DNA from: Alloprevotella rava
Lineage (GTDB): Bacteria > Bacteroidota > Bacteroidia > Bacteroidales > Bacteroidaceae
DNA: 64,000 nucleotides
Assembly (NCBI RefSeq): GCF_014195585.1
Contig: NZ_JACICA010000002.1
Span: forward strand, 186,001-250,000
Direction: 5' to 3'
Positions 17,798-25,476 of the stretch are shown here, in pieces; the stretch's first letter is position 1, and each line of letters opens with the position of its first letter. The position numbers and the translations under genes are program-made. The notes under the pieces were generated by a model. It saw only the letters and a list, made by a program, of their open reading frames with translations. It was not told the origin of the DNA and did no database searches.

Positions 17798-18772
17798 TTA
17801 TAAATTGCGACCTATCGTAAAGTCGAGATAGCGCAGAAGGGCTTCGCGAACCTCGGTGTTTTGGAAAAGCTCCAATATGCCTAAGGCCTCTGTGTGCAGA
17901 CGCTCCATAGTGTTCCGCGCATAGTCGATGCCGCCAGCTTGTTTGGTATATTCCACCAGTTCGGATATTTCTTCGCGCGTGGCAGTCCCCGCCTTCACCT
18001 TTGCGGCCCAATCGCGAACATCTTGACGCTCGGTGTGATTAACAGCATAAATAGCCGGTAGTGTGAGCTTCCCTTCGGCCATGTCATTCCCCGTAGGTTT
18101 CCCGATGTTAGAATCCTCGTAATAGTCGAAAATATCGTCGCGAATTTGGAAACAAACGCCCACGATTTCAGCAAATTTGGAGATTTTCTCAGCAAGCGGT
18201 TCGGGTGCTCCAGCACTCAAAGCTCCCAGGCGCGCACAAGCCGTGAAGAGAGCCGCCGTCTTGCGCTGAATGATATGAAAATAAGCCTCTTCGGTGCTCA
18301 CCTCGCTACGGATATTGGCCAACTGGCGCACTTCTCCCTCAGAGAGCGTTCCGCCCAAGAGAGCAATAAGATCCACGATACGCACATCCTTTGTCAGCGC
18401 AGCCTGATGAAGCGTAACTGCCAGGATATAGTCGCCCACGAGCACTGCCACTTTGTTGCCATAGGCGGCATTCATACTGGCGTGTCCGCGGCGTTTACCG
18501 CTTTCGTCAACAACATCATCGTGAATCAAACTGGAAGTGTGTAGCAACTCAAGAGCTACAGCCGAACGGAGCGTGGCTTCGCAAATAGGACCAAATTCGC
18601 GGGCTACAAGCAAAACGAGAATGGGGCGCATCATCTTTCCCTGCCTACTGCCGACATACTGCAAGGCAGAGTTGAGATATTCGTCCTCGTGAGTGAAACA
18701 GCTATCAAATAAGGCTTTATATTCCTTTAGCTCGTTTTCAATCGGTTTGCGGATAAGTGATAATTGGTCCAT
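17798..18772 (-). CDS. Polyprenyl (all-trans) diphosphate synthase
   Basis: Trans-isoprenyl diphosphate synthase that lengthens isoprenoid chains from IPP, probably making the octaprenyl-type side chain for menaquinone. Both Asp-rich motifs are present: LIHDDVVDESGKRRG (first, DDxxD) and CFQIRDDIFDYY (second), plus GKMMRP for IPP binding and KPTGNDMAEGKLTLP. I start at MDQLSLIRKP (324 residues): a methionine eight codons upstream overlaps the promoter -7 box at 18794-18801 and cannot be in the transcript. Chain length cannot be read safely by eye, so I leave the symbol blank. Confidence 0.93.
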   Translation of the reverse strand: MDQLSLIRKPIENELKEYKALFDSCFTHEDEYLNSALQYVGSRQGKMMRPILVLLVAREFGPICEATLRSAVALELLHTSSLIHDDVVDESGKRRGHASMNAAYGNKVAVLVGDYILAVTLHQAALTKDVRIVDLIALLGGTLSEGEVRQLANIRSEVSTEEAYFHIIQRKTAALFTACARLGALSAGAPEPLAEKISKFAEIVGVCFQIRDDIFDYYEDSNIGKPTGNDMAEGKLTLPAIYAVNHTERQDVRDWAAKVKAGTATREEISELVEYTKQAGGIDYARNTMERLHTEALGILELFQNTEVREALLRYLDFTIGRNL

Positions 18773-18793
18773 TAGTATGCACGTTTTGAATCG

Positions 18794-18801
18794 CAAAAAT
18801 A
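18794..18801 (-). promoter_or_regulatory. -7 element for the polyprenyl synthase gene
   Basis: TATTTTTG on the minus strand, an exact TAnnTTTG match. The -33 box is weak. It fixes the start codon at 18772. Confidence 0.6.
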
Positions 18802-18976
18802 CGAATTTAATCGTGATTGCGAACTAAATTATATCTGCAATCGGAACGGATACTTTAAATTAAGAACTTTTTATGCCAAAGAAAACGAAACAAAAAGCCG
18901 ATAAGGAGACCCACAAAGCAGAGAGGGAGGAGTGATTTAAGCAGGTGGAAAGAGAGGAGAGTAAGGCCGAAATTGC

Positions 18977-18984
18977 TATATTTG
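18977..18984 (+). promoter_or_regulatory. -7 element for polA
   Basis: TATATTTG, an exact consensus match 19 bp before the polA start codon. No clear -33 box is seen. Confidence 0.55.
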
Positions 18985-19003
18985 CAACAAACAAAGCACA
19001 GCA

Positions 19004-21769
19004 ATGAAGAAATTCTATCTCCTCGACGCTTACGCGCTGATCTATCGCGCCTACTATGGGCTCATCCGTAGTCCGCGTATCAATTCCAAAGGACAAAATA
19101 CGAGTGCCATATTCGGATTCGTGAGCACCCTCAACGAGGTGTTGCAAAAGGAGCAACCCGACCTCTTGGCCATCGGCTTCGACCCCTCGGGGCAGACATT
19201 CCGCCACGAACTCTTCCCCGAATATAAGGCGCAGCGTGAGGCCACGCCAGAGGACATCAAAATGGCCGTCCCCATCATCAAGGAGCTCATCAAGGCCTAC
19301 CGTATTCCCATCTTGGAAGTGCCTGGTTTCGAAGCCGATGACGTTATCGGAACGATGGCGAAAGCCGCAGTTCGCAAGGGCTACGAGGTACGCATGATTA
19401 CGCCCGATAAGGACTATGCCCAACTTGTAGAACCCAACCTGCTGATGCAACGCCCTGGCCACGGCAATGTTCCTTGGGAAATTCTTGGCCCTCAAGAGGT
19501 GTGTGAGAAATATGGCTTGCAGTCGCCACTACAAGTCATCGACTATCTCGCACTCATGGGCGATGCTGCCGACAACATACCGGGCTGCCCTGGCGTTGGC
19601 CCAAAAACAGCCACCACCCTACTCCAGCAATTCGGATCTTGCGAGGACATCATCACACATAGTTCTGAACTGAAGGGAGCAGTAAGAAAGAAAATAGAAG
19701 AACATGTCGACGAAATTAAACTCTCGAAAGTCCTGACAACAATCAAGACCGACGTACCACTCCAATACGACTTTGAACAATTCAAAATAGAAGAGCCGGA
19801 CAAAGAGGCTTTGCGACAAATTTTCACTGAGCTCGAATTTCGCTCTTTCCTCACAAAACTCGACGGACCTCAAAAATCCTCAAAATCTGCTCCCGTTGAG
19901 CTCTCTCTCTTTGGCTCAGAATCGACCGAAGATAAAGGAGATGATTCTGAACGCCTCTTTTCGCGATTAGAAAACCTATCTTACGAATACAAACTAGTTG
20001 ATAATGAAACGGAAGCAAAGGAATTAGCCGATTTTTTATTGACAAATGAATTTTTCAGTCTAGACACGGAGACCACTTCCATAGAGGCATTGGACGCCAA
20101 ATTAGTGGGATTGAGCTTTTCAACAGAGGATTTTCGCGCTTGGTACGTTCCCGTTTCACGTGAAACAGAGAAAGCTAAAAAAATCCTTGAAATTTTCCGC
20201 CCGGTGTATGAGAACCCGAAAATTTTGAAAGTCGGACAAAATCTCAAGTATGACCTCACGGTGCTGGCCAATTATGGCATTCATCTCTCCGGCCCTCTTT
20301 TCGACACGATGCTGGCTCACTATCTCATACAGCCAGAACTTCGCCACAATATGGATTATCTGGCTGAGATATACCTCAACTATAAAACCATCCACATTGA
20401 AGAACTGATTGGCCCTAAAGGACGCGGTCAGAAAAATATGGGCGACCTCGAGCCGAAGGATATTTATAAATACGCCTGCGAGGACGCCGACGTAACGCTA
20501 CGCTTGATGAAACCACTGGCGGAAGAGTTGCGCAAAAACGGCGTTGAGGAAGTGTTCCAGAACATAGAGATGCCGCTGATGCCCGTCTTAGCGCGAATGG
20601 AGCGCAACGGGGTTGTGCTCGACACCGAGACCTTGAAGGAAGTGGAAAATGACTTTACGGCGCGTCTCCAGACTTTAGAAAAAGACATCTACGAACTGGC
20701 AGGACACGAGTTCACTATTAACTCTCCGCGACAAGTGGGAGAAGTGCTTTTCGGCGAACTAAAACTCTCCGAAAAGGTCAAGAAAACCAAGAGCGGGCAG
20801 TATTCCACCAGTGAGGAGGTGCTGCGCGATCTCCACTCGAAGCATCCTATCGTGCAGAAGATACTGGATTATCGCGGACTCAAGAAGCTTCTTTCCACCT
20901 ACGTTGAAGCTCTTCCCAAACTCATCAATCCGGCCACAGGACACATCCATACCTCTTTCAATCAGGCCGTTACGGCCACGGGACGCCTCAGTTCTTCCAA
21001 TCCGAACTTGCAGAATATCCCTGTGCGCGGCGAAGATGGTCGCGAAATTCGTAAGGCCTTTATCCCCGAGGCGGGAGAAATCTTTTTCTCTGCCGACTAC
21101 TCCCAGATAGAGCTTAGAATTATGGCTCATTTGAGTGGAGATGAGCACATGATTGAGGCTTTCAATGCTGGCCATGACGTACATGCTGCCACGGCAGCCC
21201 GTATCTTCCACAAGGACATTAAGGACATCAGCAAGGACGAACGCCGGAAGGCCAAAACGGCTAATTTTGGTATCATCTACGGTATTAGTGCTTTCGGTTT
21301 GGCTGAACGTATGGATGTCTCTCGTACGGAAGCCAAGGAACTCATCGACTCCTATTTTGAGATGTATCCGAAGATAAAGGACTATATCTCAAAGGCCGTG
21401 GACACTGCGCGGGAGAAAGGCTACATCGAGACTGAGTTCGGCCGTCGCCGCTACCTCCCCGACATCAACAGCCGCAATGCCGTGGTGCGCGGCTACGCGG
21501 AGCGAAATGCCGTGAATGCACCCATCCAAGGGACGGCGGCAGATATCATCAAAATTGCTATGATTCGCGTGCAGCAGCGCTTAGATGCTGAAGGCTGCAA
21601 GGCACGCATGATGTTGCAGGTGCATGACGAATTGAACTTCAGCGTTCCTGCTGATGAGTTCGATAAGGTGAAGCGCATCGTCATTGAAGAAATGCAAGGA
21701 GCTTATAAGATGAGCGTTCCCCTCGAGGCAGATTGCGGTGAGGGCAAGAATTGGCTCGAAGCCCACTAA
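19004..21769 (+). CDS. polA: DNA polymerase I
   Basis: Repair and Okazaki-fragment-processing polymerase of 921 residues. The 5'-3' exonuclease domain covers about 1-290 (MKKFYLLDAYALIYRAYYG, GFEADDVIG, TPDKDYAQLV, GDAADNIPGCPGVGPKTA). The 3'-5' exonuclease domain, about 330-520, keeps its acidic residues (SLDTETTS, NLKYDLTVL, YACEDADVTLRL), so proofreading is probably active, unlike in many polA genes. The polymerase domain has motif A (DYSQIELRIMAHLSGD), motif B (RRKAKTANFGIIYGIS) and motif C (QVHDELNF). A parS-like palindrome is embedded in the coding sequence at 20152-20167. Confidence 0.97.
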   Translation: MKKFYLLDAYALIYRAYYGLIRSPRINSKGQNTSAIFGFVSTLNEVLQKEQPDLLAIGFDPSGQTFRHELFPEYKAQREATPEDIKMAVPIIKELIKAYRIPILEVPGFEADDVIGTMAKAAVRKGYEVRMITPDKDYAQLVEPNLLMQRPGHGNVPWEILGPQEVCEKYGLQSPLQVIDYLALMGDAADNIPGCPGVGPKTATTLLQQFGSCEDIITHSSELKGAVRKKIEEHVDEIKLSKVLTTIKTDVPLQYDFEQFKIEEPDKEALRQIFTELEFRSFLTKLDGPQKSSKSAPVELSLFGSESTEDKGDDSERLFSRLENLSYEYKLVDNETEAKELADFLLTNEFFSLDTETTSIEALDAKLVGLSFSTEDFRAWYVPVSRETEKAKKILEIFRPVYENPKILKVGQNLKYDLTVLANYGIHLSGPLFDTMLAHYLIQPELRHNMDYLAEIYLNYKTIHIEELIGPKGRGQKNMGDLEPKDIYKYACEDADVTLRLMKPLAEELRKNGVEEVFQNIEMPLMPVLARMERNGVVLDTETLKEVENDFTARLQTLEKDIYELAGHEFTINSPRQVGEVLFGELKLSEKVKKTKSGQYSTSEEVLRDLHSKHPIVQKILDYRGLKKLLSTYVEALPKLINPATGHIHTSFNQAVTATGRLSSSNPNLQNIPVRGEDGREIRKAFIPEAGEIFFSADYSQIELRIMAHLSGDEHMIEAFNAGHDVHAATAARIFHKDIKDISKDERRKAKTANFGIIYGISAFGLAERMDVSRTEAKELIDSYFEMYPKIKDYISKAVDTAREKGYIETEFGRRRYLPDINSRNAVVRGYAERNAVNAPIQGTAADIIKIAMIRVQQRLDAEGCKARMMLQVHDELNFSVPADEFDKVKRIVIEEMQGAYKMSVPLEADCGEGKNWLEAH
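20152..20167. promoter_or_regulatory. parS-like ParB-binding site 2, inside polA
   Basis: CGTTTCACGTGAAACA matches the perfect parS palindrome TGTTTCACGTGAAACA in 15 of 16 positions. It encodes VSRET in the exonuclease domain of polA. Together with site 1 at 13082 it makes chance unlikely. Confidence 0.82.
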
Positions 21770-21780
21770 CAGACACAACG

Positions 21781-21830
21781 AAGCGCGGAAGGATGTTGCT
21801 GGTTTGCCCTGTACTCCCCTTCCGCGCTTT
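21781..21830 (+). terminator. Terminator hairpin after polA
   Basis: A perfect 12-bp stem, AAGCGCGGAAGG with CCTTCCGCGCTT, starts 11 bp after the stop codon. The loop is 25 nt and the tail is weakly T-rich. Confidence 0.75.
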
Positions 21831-21841
21831 GCCTATAAAAG

Positions 21842-21885
21842 CAACTGCCACCTATGAGGGAAACCTCAACAGGTGGCAGTTGTTA
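21842..21885 (-). terminator. Terminator hairpin after the flavodiiron gene
   Basis: CAACTGCCACCT pairs with AGGTGGCAGTTG, with an inner TGAGG/CCTCA stem and a GAAA loop on the plus strand. It separates the convergent polA and flavodiiron genes and is followed by GCTTTT on the minus strand. Confidence 0.8.
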
Positions 21886-21904
21886 TTATATAGAAATAGT
21901 TCGT

Positions 21905-23086
21905 TTATGCCTTAACAGCAGCTGCCAAACGGCGGCCCAATTCACGTGCGCGTTCCAATACGTCGGGGTTGGCGCCCTGCTTCCATTCCACCGGCGCATC
22001 CACCATCTCCATTTTCATACGTTCGTTGTATTTCTCCAGAATCTTAACGGCCTGACCAGCCCAAGAGAAACCGCCGAAAGCCGCCAGTACATGATTGCTG
22101 ACCTTACGGCCGCAGAGGCGCTCCATCATATCGTTGACAACGGGGAAAAGCTCGCCGTTGTAAGTAGGTCCGCCAATGGCCAAACCTTTGTAGCGGAAAA
22201 TGTCGCGGAGAACGTAGGAAGGCTGTGACACACTTAGATTGTGCACCACAATCTTGCGCACACCTGCTTCTGCAGCTCCTTCTGCAATCGCCTCGGCCAC
22301 GCGCTGCGTATTGCCATACATAGACCCATAAGCCACCACGATACCTTCTTCGGTCTCGCCAGCCCCCAGACGGCGGTACAGCTCAATGATAGTGGAGATA
22401 TGCTCTGTCCAAACCGGGCCGTGAGTAGAGCAAATCATCTCTATCTCCAGAGGCGCCAGTTTCTTGAGTCCTGCCAGCACTTGCGCGCCATATTTTCCCA
22501 GGATAGCAGCATAGTAGCGCTCCATTTCGGGAAGGTAGGATTCAGTGTCCATATCGCGATCGACGATGTTTCCATTCAGCGCACCGAAGCAGCCGAATAC
22601 ATCGCCAGAGAACAGCACCTTGTCTTCTTTCAGATAGCTTACCATGGTTTCGGGCCAATGCAACATCGGCACGAGATGGAACTGGAGCGTTGTGCTGCCC
22701 AAGCTCAATTCCGAGCCGTCGGTCACTTCCACATCGTCGGCCGTCGGTTCGCCGTAGAAACCTTCCACCATGCCGAACGTCTTTTTATTGCCCACTAATT
22801 TGACATCGGGGTAATACTTTCTAAGAAGACTAATGGAGCCGCTATGGTCTGGTTCCATGTGATTGATGACAAGGTAGTCGATCTTACGGTCGCCAAGGAC
22901 AGCGTGCAGCTTATCAAGGAACTCGAGGAAGAAGTCAGCCTCAACGGTATCTATGAGGGCAACTTTCTCGTCGACAACTAAATAGCTATTATAGGACACG
23001 CCTTGCGGCAAATGCCACTGGCCTTCAAAGCGATGTTTTGTGCGGTCGTTCACACCGACATAGTAAATCTTATCTGTGAGTTGCAT
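21905..23086 (-). CDS. Flavodiiron protein (FprA/ROO-type, A-type flavoprotein)
   Basis: Cytoplasmic enzyme that reduces oxygen to water, or NO to N2O, protecting an anaerobe. The N-terminal metallo-beta-lactamase-like domain has the diiron ligands in NHMEPDHSGS, a GDVFG segment with the bridging Asp and STHGPVW; the C-terminal flavodoxin domain binds FMN through YGSMYGNTQ and GGPTYNGELFP. At 393 residues it is the minimal two-domain form and needs an external electron donor. It is transcribed alone, behind a leader of about 135 nt. Substrate preference for oxygen or NO cannot be told from the sequence. Confidence 0.94.
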   Translation of the reverse strand: MQLTDKIYYVGVNDRTKHRFEGQWHLPQGVSYNSYLVVDEKVALIDTVEADFFLEFLDKLHAVLGDRKIDYLVINHMEPDHSGSISLLRKYYPDVKLVGNKKTFGMVEGFYGEPTADDVEVTDGSELSLGSTTLQFHLVPMLHWPETMVSYLKEDKVLFSGDVFGCFGALNGNIVDRDMDTESYLPEMERYYAAILGKYGAQVLAGLKKLAPLEIEMICSTHGPVWTEHISTIIELYRRLGAGETEEGIVVAYGSMYGNTQRVAEAIAEGAAEAGVRKIVVHNLSVSQPSYVLRDIFRYKGLAIGGPTYNGELFPVVNDMMERLCGRKVSNHVLAAFGGFSWAGQAVKILEKYNERMKMEMVDAPVEWKQGANPDVLERARELGRRLAAAVKA

Positions 23087-23227
23087 ATCTTTGGATAATT
23101 TCTATCGTATATCTTTTTACCAGAAAGAAGGTTTTATAGATTCGCAACAAACTGTGAATCAACAACATACTATTTTTGTCGTCCCCCACCCTCTTTGGTT
23201 CGTTTTCCGTCTCTTTCTTACGGAGTG

Positions 23228-23258
23228 CAAAGATACAAAGAAAACAAGTATGCAACAA
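23228..23258 (-). promoter_or_regulatory. Bacteroidota-type promoter for the flavodiiron gene
   Basis: TTG (23256-23258) lies 20 bp before TATCTTTG (23228-23235, minus strand). Confidence 0.65.
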
Positions 23259-23402
23259 GATAGTAACGGCAAGATACCGAGAACGAGGTAGCAGCTTAAA
23301 GGAAATGCAGAACAACTCAACTCCATGCTTCGCCAACTCTCAGAAAATGAGCCATACAGCCTATTTCGCACATCGCCAAAGCCCACAAAATCTCTCCTTT
23401 CA

Positions 23403-23537
23403 TAAGGATATCCGCCGGTAGAATAAGGATGTCAGCTGACACTATAAGGATGCCAGCCGACGCAATAAGGATGTCAGCTGACGCAATAAGGATGTCAGCT
23501 GACGCAATAAGGATATCCACGCACACAATAAGGAAGT
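23403..23537. repeat. 21-bp palindromic repeat array, copy R4 (largest)
   Basis: Six to seven units lie in direct tandem. Between 23461 and 23512 the unit, CAATAAGG plus ATGTCAGCTGACG, repeats almost exactly every 21 bp. The array lies in the 23087-23829 spacer between the divergent flavodiiron and nuclease genes. Confidence 0.9.
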
Positions 23538-23544
23538 CTACGCG

Positions 23545-23602
23545 CTGAGAATGGCGTATTTCGGGCCGGCGGGAGGCAAGATGGATTTCAAGCCATTCTC
23601 AG
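23545..23602. repeat. Inverted repeat ending in the TTTCAAGCCATTCTCAG companion motif
   Basis: CTGAGAATGGC (23545-23555) is the perfect inverse of GCCATTCTCAG (23592-23602). The right arm belongs to a 17-bp motif found also at 32429-32445 and 63687-63703, each time shortly after a 21-bp array. Confidence 0.75.
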
Positions 23603-23779
23603 GGCCGTAGACTGCGAATTCTGTTTACAAAATACAAGCCTGCCGAACCACAGAAGAAGGAAGAAAAACAAGAAAAGAGGAAATGAAGAATAGCAGAATT
23701 GGCATGTCGAAGTGTTAAATCTCACCTATAAGAAAGCTTTTTAATGACTTTTGATAGGTGGATATTCCAAAAAATCCCT

Positions 23780-23787
23780 TACCTTTG
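23780..23787 (+). promoter_or_regulatory. -7 element for the nuclease operon
   Basis: TACCTTTG, an exact -7 match 43 bp before the ATG at 23830. It supports starting the first gene at that ATG and not at the in-frame ATG at 23758. No good -33 box is seen. Confidence 0.6.
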
Positions 23788-23829
23788 AATCCCTTTACAC
23801 TGATTACTAATTGTTTTTCTGACTTAAGG

Positions 23830-25443
23830 ATGAAAATAAGACATATAGGTTTGCTTCTTTTGCTCGCTGCTGGAATGCTGATTGCAGGGTGCTCTCCATC
23901 GGAAAATGTAGCCGATGTAACCACCGGTGCGCTTAGCTTCAACTCCGAATATGCAGGCAACACAAGCAGCCTGACTTGGGCACAGAACAGCAAGATTGGA
24001 ATATTCGAGAAAAAGAGCGGACAAACGCTCTCGGAAAGCAGTATGGTTGATGGTTTTTCCAACATTCCGTATCAAACCATCGGCAACGGCATTTTCACAC
24101 ATACCACGCGCCCGCTGACATATCCGCAAGATGGGTCGGCCGTCGACTTCATAGCCTACGCGCCCTTTAGCGACACACTGCGGAGCTACCAAATCAGCGT
24201 GGATGTGAGCCAGCAAACGGACAATCCGTGGCTCAACCTGCTCGCCTCTAACAATCTCGTGGCGCGCACAAACACCAAGCAACCCACGCTGCGCTTCAAA
24301 CGCGCGCTGGGCAAGGTGACGCTCACCATCAACTCCACTGACGGCGGCGACATCAGTGGCCTAACTGCCACACTCTTCGATGTGCCCACAAGCGGCACTT
24401 TCGACCTTCGCAACAACACGATGACGGTTACAGCTCCACGCAACGGCACTATCCCCATGACCATGACGGGCAGCAAATTCACCCGTACGGCCACGGCCTA
24501 TGTCCTGCCCCAGCAACTGCAAGCCCTAAAGGTGCGCTTCACAGCTGCCAATGGGCTGGTGCGCGAAGTGACGCTATCGCCCAGCGTGACAGTGAACAGC
24601 GACAACGCCTTGCAGCAAAACGTCACCATCTCGGGTTTAGGCTCTACCACCACCGTTGTACCGGGCAAGCAGCACTGGACGGAAACGCCTCTCATCACTT
24701 CCCAACAGAGCAGCAATGTGAGCCTGCGCTACATAGAGCATTTCTTCGCCCGCAATGGCCAGAACTATCGCAACTATGCTATGCTCTACGACACGGATCT
24801 CAAGATGGCCTATTGGGTGGCTTATCCGCTCTGCACTTTCTATACGCAGCGCAACACGGGGCGTACGGATGCTTGGGACTACGACCCCTTGCTCTCAACG
24901 GAACAACAGCCCACGATGAAGAACGCAATAGAGCGCTATCAGCGCGGCCACCAGATACCGAGCGCCGACCGCTATGTGACGGAAGAAGCCAATAAGCAAA
25001 CGTTCTACTACTCCAATATGACGCCGCAAGCAGGTGCTTTGAACGGACAGGTATGGGCGCGATTGGAAAGCGCGGTCCGCGGTTGGTCGTCGAACATCGA
25101 TACGTTATACGTCGTTACGGGGGCTATGCCCACCACTACGAGTAGCAGCTCCGTGACTTACGTTCGCGACAATAGCGGCAAAAATATTGCCGTGCCCAAA
25201 TACTACTTCAAAGCCCTCTGCCGCATTGATCGCTCAACGGGAGCGGCCTACACGATTGCCTTCAAGTTTGACCAAGGCAACCGCGGCACTACAAGTGCGG
25301 GAACTTCCGTGAGCTACTATTCGGCCAACTATATGGACTTCGCGCTCAGCGTGAGCGAGCTGGAAGAGCTCACAGGCTTCACATTCTTCCCCAGCATCCG
25401 ACAGCAGTACAAACTGACCTATGATGTCGGAAAATGGCAATAA
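23830..25443 (+). CDS. Surface lipoprotein: fimbrillin-like N-terminus fused to DNA/RNA non-specific endonuclease
   Basis: A 537-residue lipoprotein (lipobox LIAGC), probably displayed on the outer membrane. Residues of about 25-270 resemble fimbrillin-family domains, with the typical VDFIAYAPF segment and the same layout as the next gene product. Residues of about 295-537 are a Serratia/NucA-type nuclease: RGHQIPSADR with catalytic His374, then NMTPQAGALNGQVWARLE. Asn405 and Glu413 align by spacing with the metal Asn and catalytic Glu of the family. The usual DRGH reads QRGH here (Gln371). It opens a five-gene operon with a fimbrillin-like protein, a TonB-dependent receptor, a DUF5689 protein and an EEP protein. 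A nucleic-acid-degrading role at the cell surface is likely. Confidence 0.87.
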   Translation: MKIRHIGLLLLLAAGMLIAGCSPSENVADVTTGALSFNSEYAGNTSSLTWAQNSKIGIFEKKSGQTLSESSMVDGFSNIPYQTIGNGIFTHTTRPLTYPQDGSAVDFIAYAPFSDTLRSYQISVDVSQQTDNPWLNLLASNNLVARTNTKQPTLRFKRALGKVTLTINSTDGGDISGLTATLFDVPTSGTFDLRNNTMTVTAPRNGTIPMTMTGSKFTRTATAYVLPQQLQALKVRFTAANGLVREVTLSPSVTVNSDNALQQNVTISGLGSTTTVVPGKQHWTETPLITSQQSSNVSLRYIEHFFARNGQNYRNYAMLYDTDLKMAYWVAYPLCTFYTQRNTGRTDAWDYDPLLSTEQQPTMKNAIERYQRGHQIPSADRYVTEEANKQTFYYSNMTPQAGALNGQVWARLESAVRGWSSNIDTLYVVTGAMPTTTSSSSVTYVRDNSGKNIAVPKYYFKALCRIDRSTGAAYTIAFKFDQGNRGTTSAGTSVSYYSANYMDFALSVSELEELTGFTFFPSIRQQYKLTYDVGKWQ

Positions 25444-25476
25444 GACAATAAAATTATAAACTAAATATCTACAAAA

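Noticed and set aside
23403-23537. Possible CRISPR array, because of the regular repeats.
   Set aside because: The period is 21 bp with no unique spacers between repeats, the repeats are palindromic and there are no cas genes.
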